A program made the translations under genes and the position numbers. Below the pieces are notes generated by a model. The model ran no database searches. It saw nothing but the letters and a program-made list of their open reading frames with translations, and was not told where the DNA came from. A stretch of 64,000 nt of DNA from Cylindrotheca closterium (lineage: Eukaryota > Bacillariophyta > Bacillariophyceae > Bacillariales > Bacillariaceae). The stretch spans positions 196,602 to 260,601 of the forward strand of contig CAKOGP040000668.1 of the NCBI GenBank assembly GCA_933822405.4. Reading direction: 5' to 3'. This document shows, piece after piece, positions 51,515-62,972 of this stretch; within the stretch, counting starts at the first letter, position 1; each line of letters opens with the position of its first letter.

Positions 51515-54500
51515 CTAATCATATGTAAGGTAGAGACAAACTTCTCCAACATCCTTTGGCAGGAGACCGAGCCTATCGCCATATCTTGCTTTTGTCTTCG
51601 GCGCACCGACCAGAAGTCGCAAGCCGTCTACACTTTCCGTCAATGCAACAGCTGTCCCATAGCTGCCGTCCTTCCCCTCATCATCATAGGAATCGTACCG
51701 CTGCACATCTCCTACTTGATCCCAATACAAATGCTCTTCGTCAAAAACAAAAACACGAACTTGGCCTCCCTCTCCATGCTCTGGAGCACCGACTGCTAAG
51801 TTCTTCCCATCCTTCGTGAGCGAAACACTCTTGCCAAAACGATCAAATGCGGCATCTCCAAAGATTGGCTTCCCACGTGGGTTCCAGTTGCCATCTGGGG
51901 AATACTCAAAAACAAACGCTGCGCCAGCCTTTAGTCCGTAGTGAAACACGTCTTCTTCTCTGTTGGCGGTCGCCTCAGGCAATTCGTAATTGATTGCACC
52001 GATAGCCACAATGTTGCCATCGCCCGACAGAGAGACAGATGTCCCCAACAGGCCATGGCGCTGCTCACCGAGAATTGGCTGGCCTCGTAGTTGCCAGTTG
52101 CTGTTGTTGACAAACTCATAGATGCGGCAAGCACCAGCTTCATCCCAATTGTCTTCGTTGGTTGGACCACCCACAGCCACTACCAAACCATCGCTTGACA
52201 ATGATACGCTCCATCCGTGCCATGCCGCTTTCGTCTCCGGAACTGTGATATCATCGCCCATCTTCACCCACTCGTTGTTGTCAAATCGAAAGATCGAGAC
52301 TCCATTCCCCATTGGTGCACCGATGGCAAGAACGTCACCATTGTCGCTCAACGAAACGGAATGACCAAATCTTCCATACTCTTGAAGAACAGTTGGAACA
52401 ATGTCGTCGCCCATCTGAGACCAAGCCTTTCCTGTTGGATCATACAAATAAACTTGGACCCGTCCAGAACCTTCAACTGTTCCAACGAGACTATTGGGTA
52501 GTCCAACTGCCATTATGAGGCCATCATTCGACAGGGCAATGGAATGTCCAAACTCATCACCGATTTGTTGTCCTGAAAGCTCCGGTCGTAGTACCCGATC
52601 GTCACCATCGACTATGACTCTGTTGAGCACAGTGTCGCTGCTGAGGCCGTACGCAAAGACATTCCCGTCTGAAGACATTGCCACTGAAAGTCCAGCAATG
52701 GCATGGCTATCGCGGTTGTTTTCACCAGACCACACGTACTCTGGACTATATGCAAAGATGGGTGCATCTGGATCATCTGCCTTTTCAACCCATTCGGTTG
52801 GAGCACTAGACGGGGCAGGGGTTGGATCAGGCCGAATTCCAAAAGTGGTCTTGTAGGTGGTGACGAACCCTGGATTACCAACGATATGTTTCTTGTTGGG
52901 GCTTCCAATTGCTAAATACGCATCTCCTCTTCCACCAGTCAGGGACAATGCGACGCCCAACTGGTCATCCTCATTTACAGCGTGTACTTCACCAACCAGG
53001 ATCCACTGGCTGGGTCTGGTGTCAAATTCATACAGTCGCACTCGTCCCAGCTCGTAGTCTCCAACAGCTACTACCGCACCATCCTTACTGATCTCGACCG
53101 TTGAGGCCGGAGCGAACTCGTCCAACTTGCCTAAAATAGGTTCGCCCACAGGTATCCATTGGGAGTCTCCAATATCTTGGTACACTCGCACATAACTGTT
53201 TTCAAGGGTTCGATCGATGCAGGACACGACAACAGTGGCACCATTGCCAGAGAGGGAGGTAGAAGTCAACTCGATATTGTCCAAGCCAAAAGAGTCAAAA
53301 ATCGACAAGTCACCCAAGTTCTGGCCAACTTGAGTCCATTCGGTGCCATTGAATTCATAAACGTTGCCGAATCCATCGGGCGGATATACATCATATGGTT
53401 GGGAATTCACTGCGACTCTAGAGCCATCGCCAGAGAGTGAAATGGAACCACCTCCAAAGGATCCAATGTCCACTCTCGATCCGAGGACCACCCACTCTCC
53501 AGAATTGGTTCTCTTGAAAGTGTGGAAGGAGTACCGTTCCGTCACGGCAAGGATGCTACCATCCTCGGAAAGTGAGACGGCATATCCACCATATTCCTGT
53601 GGAGGGCCTACGGCAATATCATTGCCGACTTGGTTCCAGCCAATCTCATTTGAATTGGTTGTGGTGGTGGTGGTCATTGACAGTTCGAATATTTTGACTC
53701 TTCCGCCATTTTTGCTTTCGGGCATGCCAACAGCAACATACTTTCCATCCCACGACATGGAGACGGAATGACCAAAGTCAGAACCAATTTCGTCGCCTTC
53801 AATGGTGGCACCAAAGACCCAGCTGTCGTCTGCACCATCTTGCATGTAAATGTTGACATAACCAGTCGAACCACGATCCACGGCTCCCACCGCCATGAGA
53901 CGAGGGACCACCGTTTGAGACAAACTCACGGAAGATCCAAAATTATCATCTGGATTTCCAAAGAGCGTCGAGTCTTCCAACGACATCAAGTAGGTTTCTG
54001 GAACGAGTGAGCTGGGAGCGCAGTAGTCAGTTCGACTGCCATCGTCAGACCCTCCAGAACACCCGGGCACAAACTCAAACTCGGATCGTTGATGACAGCT
54101 TAAACCATCGGCGCAGTCGTCGTTTGTATCACAATCTGTATATTAGTCAATAATAGGAACGCGCAGAATATGTGTTAGTAGAGGCGACAGGATCAAATAT
54201 ATATATATAGAGTTGCGAATATAAAACACGTACCTCCTTCACATAATCCGAGAGGAAGTTTGTTGGTGTCAGTGATGATTGCCAAAGAAGGAAGCTTGAT
54301 TGGAATGCAGTAATCCGAATTGCTATTGTCTTCCAACCCCCCAGAGCAGCCAGGAACCGGGGTGTTCTGATTTCGTTGAAAGCACATCAAACCAGGACCA
54401 CAATCGGTATCGTCGTCACAATCACCCATGCACATGGAAAGAGGCTTCATGTCGCTAATTTCCAAGGCAGGAGCAGTGGACGGTGAAGGATTCGGTGGTA

Positions 54501-54819
54501 GCGTAGAAGGAGAACTGTCGTCGGATGGTTGGAACTGAACGTCCGATTGCATCCTCGATTCTTGATTTTGGATTTTAGAATCCATGACAAACCAGACAAC
54601 AACACCAGTGGCTACCATGGCCAAAAGGACAAAGATGAGAGACACCAAGGTACAGCGACTGTTAGACTTGGAAGGACCTGCGCCATAGACAGTCTTATCA
54701 TTGTCATTCGATCTTGGTGGAAGTGCGGGCTGAGATGCAGCTTCCGCGTCGTAGTCCACTGCAAGCGGCTGAGGAACTGCTTGATGCTCCGCATTCATAG
54801 AGACTTGTTCAGTGTTCAT
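51515..54819 (-). CDS. Single-pass membrane protein with Cys modules and FG-GAP-type beta-propeller repeats
   Basis: Predicted exons 54819-54234 and 54135-51515 (98-bp intron, GTACGT...ACAG, phase 1), 1,068 residues. I start at MNTEQ; an upstream in-frame ATG would add 24 residues. A cytosolic polar N-terminus is followed by one membrane helix (about 56-79), then a Ser/Pro stalk. Two homologous Cys modules of about 45 residues follow (GDCDxDxDCxxGLxCxQR...PGCSGG...DYC), with the intron falling exactly inside the second GDCD. The rest is 13 or more repeats of the type FGxSVSLSxDGxxxAVGxP, an FG-GAP/Kelch-like propeller, probably two seven-bladed ones. Type II topology places the propeller outside or in the lumen, suited to binding a ligand or matrix. 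Diatom families of this build are common but uncharacterised. Confidence 0.85.
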
Positions 54820-55242
54820 GGTGTTGTTTTGTTGGATATAATCACTTTGTAATTTTGAAATTTTATGTGATCCATGAACATTTGCTGGCAAGTTTGAAAG
54901 TTGCCGTAAGCATTACCGGTTATTGCTTTTGTCGTGCGATCGCATATAATAATCAGTAATGCACAAGATCCAAGAATAAAAATCCAAGTGACTAAGAATA
55001 ACGGCTGTAACATCAAAGCACTAAATCAGTCCGTGGCTCCCCCGCGTTATTTTTCAGTCCGATTTGGATTTATGTCCGTGTCAAACAAAAAAAAGACTGA
55101 AGATTCTTTTTCTGCGATGGAGAGAACGAACACACTCCTACTACCGGTGGTACTATTATCCTCTTCTCCCCACCAGAACCCTTGTTCCATCTCTCTTTGA
55201 ACTCCAACATACAGTAGCTCAATCGATCAAGATCATTACAGT
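54820..55242. promoter_or_regulatory. Divergent intergenic region
   Basis: About 420 bp between two genes transcribed away from each other. ACCGGT occurs at 54915-54920 and again at about 55143. A pyrimidine-rich stretch runs into the start of the plus-strand gene. No other element is supported. Confidence 0.35.
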
Positions 55243-56166
55243 ATGTCTTCCGAACAAGACAACAACAGCGACAACAACTTCAATCGTCTTTCTTTGGGGG
55301 CAACCCTCCAAAAGACCTTTCACCTTTACGCCCGTGGGTTCAAGATCCTCACAACGCTCTCCGTATTGACCATGGCGTTGATTGGGTTCACCTGGTGCAT
55401 CTTGCTAGTCTCTCTCATACCATTCTTTGATATTGAAGCCGACAAACTGTCGGATCCCAATTATCTTTTGGCACACATCGGAGGTTTCTATGCCATGATT
55501 GGGATTTTTCAGCTGGTTTGCGTTGTGATTGCGTCGGTCATGACTGGACCTTTGATTCGGGCCATTGTGGATCTTTACATTGGGAAACAGCCCAATCTAA
55601 AGCACTGCTTGAAGGTTGGAGTCATGAGAGCTCCCACCATCTTTTGTACTTCCTTTCTCAGCTTTTTTCTTGTCACGTTTGGCATGATTTTCTTAATGTT
55701 CCCAGGACTCTACATTGGAGTGCGCCTCTTCTTTGTCGGCCCAATCATTATTGTCGAGGGACTGGGAATATTTGCAAGCATGAAGAGGTCTTGGGACCTG
55801 ATAGCTGGTTCTTGGTGCTATGTCTTTTGCACTGTAATTTTCTGCCAGATCTTTTTGGTGATGCTCAATGTGGTCTTTACTCAGATCATTCTTGGAATTG
55901 ACGCTACCGGAGCTCTCTTTTCAGTCTATGGAACGCTTGCTTCGCTGGTACCAGGCATTATCGTCAATCCTATCTTTTCCATCGTCATGACGCTCATGTA
56001 TTTGAACATGCGCATCGAAAAGGAAGGTTTGAATCAAAATGAGTTGATTCGCAACATGGGTGAAGCGGGCGCTCTGGAAAATGCCTACACTCCACTATTG
56101 GACGAGGAGGATTTCGAGGAAAGTCCACTAGCATTGAACCAGCAACTTGACCTCGAAGATGTCTAA
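55243..56166 (+). CDS. Multipass membrane protein, GPDPase-membrane-domain-like
   Basis: Single exon, 307 residues, six strongly hydrophobic segments between residues 35 and 265, acidic C-terminal tail. The segment YIGVRLFFVGPIIIVEG...SMKRSWDLIAGSW is the recurrent signature of the glycerophosphodiester-phosphodiesterase membrane-domain family and of related prokaryotic membrane proteins of unknown role (R-L-x-F-x-x-P and xxSxxLxxG). There is no phosphodiesterase catalytic domain here, so only the membrane part is present. Substrate and partner unknown. The start ATG lies in TACAGTATGTCT context and is the first ATG after the intergenic region. Confidence 0.75.
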   Translation: MSSEQDNNSDNNFNRLSLGATLQKTFHLYARGFKILTTLSVLTMALIGFTWCILLVSLIPFFDIEADKLSDPNYLLAHIGGFYAMIGIFQLVCVVIASVMTGPLIRAIVDLYIGKQPNLKHCLKVGVMRAPTIFCTSFLSFFLVTFGMIFLMFPGLYIGVRLFFVGPIIIVEGLGIFASMKRSWDLIAGSWCYVFCTVIFCQIFLVMLNVVFTQIILGIDATGALFSVYGTLASLVPGIIVNPIFSIVMTLMYLNMRIEKEGLNQNELIRNMGEAGALENAYTPLLDEEDFEESPLALNQQLDLEDV

Positions 56167-56367
56167 GCGATCCTGTATGATGCCTTTTATTAGTTTTGCA
56201 TGAATGAGTGCTAAAGCTTGGTTCTAAATCTAAATATTTATGTTTCTTCATAAAAGTATGTCTGTATCATCTTTCTTCATTCAACAGTACAGCCTTGCAA
56301 TATAGGCTGCTTTTGTTGTTGTTGTTGTTCTTGTATATAGTCGAATGTTCAAAATCGAAAGACTTGA

Positions 56368-58707
56368 CTATTTCTTGTTTTTGCCCTTGCCGTTCCCATT
56401 ACCATTACCGTTGCCATTGCCCGGCGAAGAATTGGTGGGTCCAGGCGTTGGCTGTGGTGTGGGTAGTGGTGTAGGTGCAGGAGTTGGTGGTGGTGGTACA
56501 GGAGTAGGACCAGGGGTTGGATTTGGTGTGGGTTGCGGTGTTGGATTTGGGGTCGGAGGGTTTGTTGGTGGCGGTAGAGGAGTAGGACCAGGGGTTGGAT
56601 TTGGTGTGGGCTGCAATGTAGGCCCAGGTGTTGGGCCTGGTGTGGGTGGCGGTGTAGGGCCAGGAGTTGGATTTGGTGTGGGGCCAGCAGTTGGATTTGG
56701 CGTGGGTTGTGGTGTAGGTGCAAAGCCGGGCCGGTCTCCAATCTCTCCCTTCCACACTTCCACCTTGGCATTTCCTGTTCCCGTAGCAGTGGTGATAGAT
56801 GTTACCATGACGGTGACCGACTGACTTGTCCCAGCCCAGTTGGAAAATGTGACTGAGGTACTTTGAGAAAGCTTGGAAATCAAATAAGTTCGAGCGCCAC
56901 TGTCGGTTGTCTTGGTGGTAATGGTGACTCGATTGTCAGCCTCAGTGGTACCGTCGTTCGCTCCCACAGCGTGATTGAACATGAGGTAGTAGTCCTCTTG
57001 TGGGTTGGCAAGTTTCAAGACTACATTCTCGCCAGCCAACACATTGGGAACTCGGTCGGCTCCAACTAGAGTTCCATCAAAGTTCGTCATCAATGGATCA
57101 ATCTCGAGGTTGTATGGAGTGTACCAACCAAGTTGCCACGAGTGGGCACCATTGAAACACATTCTGTTTCCTTCAGCAACATCGTCGCCAGCTCCGGATG
57201 TAGAGCCCATGGCCCCAGTCAAGTCTCCGTACACGACACTGCCTTCCGATGCATGCCTGTAAAAAAATTAAACCAAATTTTGTATACCATTAGAAACAAG
57301 AATCATCATCTCAATCAAAGAACGGAAAGCAATGGAACAACTTACTGAAGTCCCCAATTATGTCCCAGCTCATGAATTTGAGTAACTTCATTGGCACACC
57401 AGCGATCACCATTGTAGACACTGAGATCGCCTCCGATATAAGCATATGCAAGCCAGTTGGTTTTGGTCGTGTCTCCATTGGAATGGGACCCTTTGGGCAA
57501 GCACAGCATGACATTGTCAAATATCTGACTTAGACTATTGACATAAAAGAGACTCTTTAGAGTTTCTACAGCAGTCGTTTCGAGAAAGCTGCGATCGCTC
57601 CCGACGGCATTGATAGAGAGTTGTAGATCCATCACACCATCTACCACATTGTTGTTATAGCTGACAAGCGATCCGCCTCCGCAAACGCAGCATTCCGTCT
57701 TGGCCGTTTTGGACCCTATAGTAATATATAGTAAAAGAACAAGGAAAAAGTTAGCATCATTGCTTGGTCGCGGTAGACCCAAAGCGCCCCATAACTCCTT
57801 ACCATCGATCGTTGGTGACGTTTGTGTGGCATCACCATAGGCAGGACACAAATCTCCTGGCGTATTGAACTGGTAATTGTTGAAAAAGTCACAGTCATAA
57901 ATAAGACCACCATCGTCGCGTGGAACAGCAAAAATAGCATCCGGATTGTCTTGACATGCTCCAGTGCCACTGCCACTGCCCGGATTGACAGTGGCAACGT
58001 TATTGGAACACCCTTCCACAAGGCTTTTCAAGTTGATACTGTCAGATCCACCCGTTCCAAAGACATCGCCACTGATTTCAGCCTTGCTCTTGGCAAGAGA
58101 TCTATCATTAGTGCTCACTCGAACTACAAGAACTGACAAATCGCCAGTTGTTGCAGAGAGCCGTCTTCGTTCATTGCCTTCCGAATCCTCGGTTTCTCCA
58201 AAAGTGAGAGGCGTATCACTCCCAATGAACAATTGTTGCTTTGCAAGGCCGGGTGCGTGAGAGAACAAATTGCCCTTGTTGAATCGAGCTCCTTTGGCAA
58301 ACAAGGTCGTACGTCCACTTTGAATGTCAGGCTTGGCTGCTAGAACATGTTCCATTCCTTCCACCATGACCGTGGCCTTCTTCTTCTTGCTACCAACATT
58401 CTTGGCATCGATTCCAGAGACTTCGCAGGCCCATTCGCTTTCATCGGTGCCGTCTTCAAATTCGACAATGACGTTGAATAGAGTGCATGGCAAGTTTTGT
58501 TCGTTTGGGTTTCCTTGTGCAAGACTGCCAAGCTGAATAAATAAGTCGGCATTTTGTTGAGAATCAAAGAATCAAAGCAAGCATCAAAGAGAAAAAGACC
58601 AAACCACTCTTACATACCTTAGAAGCAAGACCGGGAGGTGTTTGTCTGGGCCTGGACATTGCTGTGGCCAGCGCCTGTAGGAGAACAATAGCTCTCAACA
58701 TCATCAT
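56368..58707 (-). CDS. Secreted gametolysin-like metalloprotease (peptidase M11) with Pro/Thr-rich tail
   Basis: Predicted exons 58707-58618, 58532-57803, 57715-57346 and 57256-56368 (introns 85, 87 and 89 bp), 692 residues. Exon 1 encodes a short signal peptide ([16 protein letters not shown]). A pro-region follows. The metzincin zinc motif [14 protein letters not shown] (HExxHxxGxxHxxE/D) is assembled only after splicing exons 3 and 4, which supports the predicted junction. A likely Met-turn, GAMGS, follows. The C-terminal part has a jelly-roll-like beta region, then about 110 residues of PTPxPTPGPT repeats and a [13 protein letters not shown] end, a typical cell-wall-type linker. Gametolysins cleave hydroxyproline-rich wall proteins in Chlamydomonas; here the target is unknown. 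All three histidines and the glutamate are present, so it is probably active. Confidence 0.88.
56405..56740 (-). repeat. Pro/Thr/Gly coding minisatellite of the protease
   Basis: Degenerate 12- to 18-bp units encode PTP(N/G)PT-type repeats of the protease tail. The repeats are G+C-rich and keep both antisense frames open, giving false frames on the plus strand. Confidence 0.8.
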
Positions 58708-59776
58708 CGTTTATTTGTTTCTTTTAGTTTATTTGTGATCCAAACGATTGATTTATTTTTTATATTTGTGAGATTTGAAAACAAACCCCGCGAGAGCACT
58801 ATAGACTCCGTAAGAGAGACAAATGACGACATGTATCGTTTGTGTTATGTCGTTTGCGATAACGCCAATAAATAGATAAACACGAGCCCAAGATTGACAT
58901 ATTTAACGATATAGCCTGTTCGAATGAAACTGGACTCAATCTGTGCTTTTCATTGGCCCATCGTGCTACAATGGAAATTTCCTACTGGTATCATCCGCCA
59001 ATTCACAAACCATTTTAGAACCCAACGGTTACATCTCATCATTCCCACTCAGACATTTAGCACCCAACGGGCCTTCAAGACTGTCAATGAACGGAAAGTC
59101 ATTGGAAATGGTTTCGAAACTACTCTCACAGTTTACATTTATTCGACAACCTGATTGGAAGAATGACCCAAACTGGAAACTACAAACTTCTTTAGTTCTC
59201 AACGGTTTTATCAATGTCAGTGATCTCACCTCTTTGTATGTCCATGCCTAGACCGGAAGGTGCCAAATTTAACCGAAAGGGAAAATGGTGAAAACATTGT
59301 ATGTCCAGCTCCTGGAGACACATATTTTTTCGCCCAAACTTTCCGAAAAGGGAAAATGGAGTTCCAAACTATCTCCCGAACAGAAGTCATTTTCGCCCAA
59401 CAATGGAAAAAAGGTGTTCAACGGCACCCTTCCAACAACATGTGCAACGAATCATGACTCGCTGAAGGGAAAATAGGGTTCAGACCTATCCGTTCAGAAG
59501 TCATCTTTCTCCAACAAGGGAAAATGGTGTGTTCAATGCTACACCGCAAGAGAGGAGAATTCCATCAAGAACTACATACATTATAAAATAGAAACGATAC
59601 GCAGTATAGACCCACCAGGACAAAGTGTGTGATCAATGGTACTATGGTAGAGCTAAAAGTTGATTTGACTGCTTCGATCGATTGGAATCTCCCAATAAGA
59701 TTTGACAGCGTCGCTATATCTATCTAGAATATCCATACCATCTCCTCGTTGTTCAAGTCATCATTCATTCATCACC
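58708..59776. other. Intergenic region with decayed repeats
   Basis: About 1.07 kb between the protease gene and the DUF423 gene, divergently transcribed. The middle part (58930-59545) holds degenerate repeats, listed separately. No intact gene is supported. Confidence 0.4.
59268..59540 (+). repeat. Degenerate ~75-120-bp repeats
   Basis: Three imperfect copies share the order GAAAGGGAAAATGG, then CAGAAGTCATtTTCgCCCAACAA, then GGAAAAAGGTGTTCAA. They start near 59270, 59345 and 59464. Weaker fragments ('CACCCAACGG', 'AACGGAAAGTCATTGG') lie between 58960 and 59110. The copies keep a partly shared frame, but with stops, so this may be a decayed coding repeat or a non-coding satellite. Confidence 0.55.
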
Positions 59777-59782
59777 ATGGGG

Positions 59783-59826
<44 letters not shown>

Positions 59827-60205
59827 TGAGAGTAGTCTTCTCATTAAAATAGCAGCCTTCTTTGGTGCTACAGGCGTTGGATTGGGAGCCATTGGAGCTC
59901 ATGCACTCAAAGCCACCCTCACCAAACGAGGCACCTTGGAAAGTTGGCACATGGCGACTCACTACCAATTGGCTCATGCGGTAGCTTTACTGGGATTTGC
60001 TGCCAATAGTGACAAGATATCACCAACCGCTGGAAAGTTATTGGCGATTGGAACCACCATGTTTTCGGGATCTATTTATGGTTTGTCGTTGGGAATTGGT
60101 CCAAAAGCCATATTGGGGCCCACCACACCGATTGGTGGATTATTGATGATCAGTGGCTGGGCCATGGTTGGATTTACATTGGATTCCAAGTCCAAGGATA
60201 ACTAG
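59777..60205 (+). CDS. TMEM256/DUF423-family small membrane protein
   Basis: 142 residues, starting at the ATG of CACCATGGG (59777). After a run of 15 or so serines encoded by a (TCA)n microsatellite comes the family signature: FFGATGVGLGAIGAHALK in the first helix, WHMATHYQLAHAVALL in the second, FSGSIYGLSL in the third, and TPIGGLLMISGWAMV in the fourth. All four helices are present and the length fits (bacterial YgdD and animal TMEM256 are about 110-130 residues). The family is an inner or mitochondrial membrane protein of unknown biochemical role. The poly-Ser head is an unusual addition. Confidence 0.9.
59783..59826 (+). repeat. (TCA)n microsatellite coding poly-Ser
   Basis: About 44 bp of uninterrupted TCA triplets just after the start codon of the DUF423 gene. 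Being a triplet repeat, length changes keep the frame. Confidence 0.95.
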
Positions 60206-60418
60206 AGATATAGAAAAAGTTTAGCAACAAACTGCAAATTGGGATTTGTCTTGATTCTTTTCCATCATCAATATTCATACTAAAAACTTCAGTTACACTG
60301 CATGTGATGATGATGTCAGTTACAAATGTTTGATTGTCTATATTTAATTTGCTATATATAATTTCCTAACTTCTCGATATCCCTAGCTTGAAGTATCAGT
60401 CATATCATATAATCTACA

Positions 60419-62558
60419 TTACATGACTTGATATTGTGGGCCACCACCGCCTTCCGGTACCGTCCAATCAATGTATTCTCCTGGCATCTTAATGCTGCAA
60501 CACTTGCAATGGACGCAATTCTGGGCATTTATTACCAATTTCTTTTTCTGTTCCTCGGCATCCTCGACGTATTCGTAAACCGCGGCGGGGCAAAAGCGCT
60601 GTTCCGGCCCCGAAAAGTCCTTGATGGATATCGATTCGGCAAATTCGGCAAGCTCCGGCTTGATGCGCAAATGGGCGGGTTGATCTTCAGCATGGTAGGT
60701 TCCACTTCGTTGAAGATTAGTCAATAGATCAAAAGTCAATTTTCCATCGGGGGAAGGATAATCAATGGGTTCAAAGTCCTTCGCCTCCTTGGTTGTCTTG
60801 CTATCAGGAGTGGTATGGTCCAAGGTCCAAGGTTCCTTGCCCTTGAGCAGGTGAGCCGCCAAACCTGTATAAGCCAAACCAGCACCGATGCCCCACTTGG
60901 CAAAGGCTTGATGGCAGTTGCGTACTTCATACAATTCGTCATGGACCCAACTGGATTCAATCTTGCTGGCATAGGAAGCGACTTCTTGAGGAATGTGATC
61001 TTCGGGCAATTCGCCCGTTTCGGCAATCGAGTCGCCATCTCCCATTTCTTCCACAATGGCCTCGGCAGCGAGCATGCCCGATTTGATGGCAGTGTGCTAA
61101 TACGAGTACAATGAGTATTGGTGTGAAAGGATGGCAGGAAAGAAGAAGAAGAAGATAAATGGCCAGTGAGTCGTCATCCACGAATAACAAAACCAAAACC
61201 AAAACCAAAACCAGCGCTACGCAAACACTCAACAGTAGTCTTACCGTTCCCTTGATTTTGACGGCATTCAAGAAGCCGGCACTGCATCCAATGAGAGCAC
61301 CACCTGGAAAGGTCAACTTTGGAATGGCATGAAAGCCTCCTTCGTTCAAGACCCGTGCTCCATAGGAAATGCAAGTTCCTCCTTCCAAATGCGGTGCAAT
61401 GGACGGGTGGGTCTTCCACCGTTGAAATTCTTGATAGGGATTCAAATAAGGATTGGCATAATCCAAACCGACGACAAGTCCGACCAGCACCATGTTGGGT
61501 TCCAGGTGATACAGAAAAGATCCACCAAAGACATCACTGGTCGGTGATGACTGGAGTGGCCAACCCAATGTGTGTTGGACCAATCCTGGCTGCAAATTCT
61601 CTTCTGGAACTTCCCAAACCTCCTTGATTCCTAATCCAAAGGTCTGTGGCATGATGCCGTCCTGACGCAAATCAAAATGATCCATGAGAAATTCCGAGCA
61701 ACTGCCTCGAGCTCCTTCCGCAAACAAGGTTTGTTTGGCATGGAGTTCCATTCCCCGTTCAAAGGTTTCCTTGGGGGTGCCATCCTTGGCCAATCCGACA
61801 TCTCGGGTCGCAATCCCCTTGACGCCTCCCGCCTCCAAAAGTACTTCGCTGGCGGCAAACCCGGGATAGACTTCGACGCCCAATTCTTCGGCTTGGGTGG
61901 CCAGCCATCGACACAATTGACTGAGTGACAAGATGTAATTTCCGTCGTTGTGAAGTTGACCTGGAAGTAAGATGTTGGGAATGGTATAGGAACCAGTCTC
62001 TGTCAATACTTTGAATTCATCTTTTTTGACGGCCGTCGCATTGGCTCCTTGACTGCTTTGGAATTCCTCAGTCCAATTGTCCTTTAGATCGGGCAAGAGT
62101 TCGTGCAGAGCCTTGGGATCAAATACATTGCCCGACAAAATGTGTGCTCCAATTTCGGATCCCTTGTCAATCACGCACACGCTCAATTCAGGATTCAATT
62201 GTTTGAGACGAATGCTGGCCGACAATCCCGACGGTCCTCCACCGACAATCAAGACATCAAAAGCCATGGATTCTCGTGGTTCGTCGACCATTTCGGAAGA
62301 GGACATGCATCGAACTGACGACGCCGAAGGCTGCTGGCGCTTGAGTGGTGTGTTCCCTTGCTTGTCTGTAATCGTGACAGTAGTATCATTGGCAGCAGTG
62401 ACCAAGCTGCTAGATAATCGTTTGAGATCGGGGTGCCTTTGTTTACTATTGGCAACAGCACCACGACCTATGGAATAAGTACTACCTGAGGTAAGTCGAG
62501 CAAATTTGGTGCTGCTGGAGAACGACGACGCTCGGATCCAAGATTTTGACATCCACAT
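60419..62558 (-). CDS. ETFDH: Electron transfer flavoprotein:ubiquinone oxidoreductase (ETF-QO)
   Basis: Predicted exons 62558-61245 and 61096-60419 (148-bp intron, GTAAGA...TTAG, phase 0), 663 residues. It passes electrons from reduced ETF, fed by fatty-acid and amino-acid dehydrogenases, to ubiquinone in the inner mitochondrial membrane. The first 85 residues are Ser/Arg-rich and suit a mitochondrial presequence. The FAD Rossmann motif is [13 protein letters not shown] (about 102-114). The [17 protein letters not shown] and [12 protein letters not shown] blocks are all conserved. The C-terminal 4Fe-4S site is present (RFCPA...[10 protein letters not shown]) and the protein ends with the family's [14 protein letters not shown]. 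One small difference: the residue before the last cluster Cys is itself Cys, where Thr is usual. The intron contains an (AAAACC)n run at about 61189-61212. Confidence 0.95.
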
Positions 62559-62972
62559 AATGATAATGATGATGAGAAACGGTGTTTGTGTGTGTTGTTA
62601 CAAGCCAGCGTTGCTTGGATGGATATTATGCTTGTTGTAAGTGCAACGTATCTTCCGTTGTCTATTGATGGGAAGCGGAGGTGTCAAGAAGTTGCGCGTC
62701 ATGCGGAATGCTTTTCTTCGCCATCAAAAAGCGTTGGGAGGCAGGTATAGCAGTCGATGGAGTCAGTCGACAATATTGGACAGTCCAGTCGGTCGAATGA
62801 TTGATACATTCAAATCTACAGATAGCACAGTACACAGTATATGCATAGTATTGCAAATGCTCATACCATATAAACAAGCAGCTACGTATGATTGCCGATC
62901 TGCGATCAACAAATAAACCTTGTTACAATGCCTGTATGCTATGGGTCGAAAAAACGCGTTATTTTTCAAAAT
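62559..62972. other. Intergenic region
   Basis: About 410 bp between the start of the ETF-QO gene and the 3' end of the partial Sec14-like/DUF6824 gene. No gene or repeat is supported; frames of 60-90 codons on both strands overlap and look random. Confidence 0.35.

Noticed and set aside
57720..57802. Read-through of intron 2 of the gametolysin-like gene as coding
   Set aside because: The frame is open by chance, but clean GTAAGG and ATAG borders exist and splicing gives a smooth join (IDG-SKTAK).
61097..61244. Hydrophobic Leu/Val-rich stretch as an extra membrane segment of ETF-QO
   Set aside because: It is the intron read in frame, with a GTAAGA donor, TTAG acceptor and an (AAAACC)n run; splicing restores the conserved sequence.
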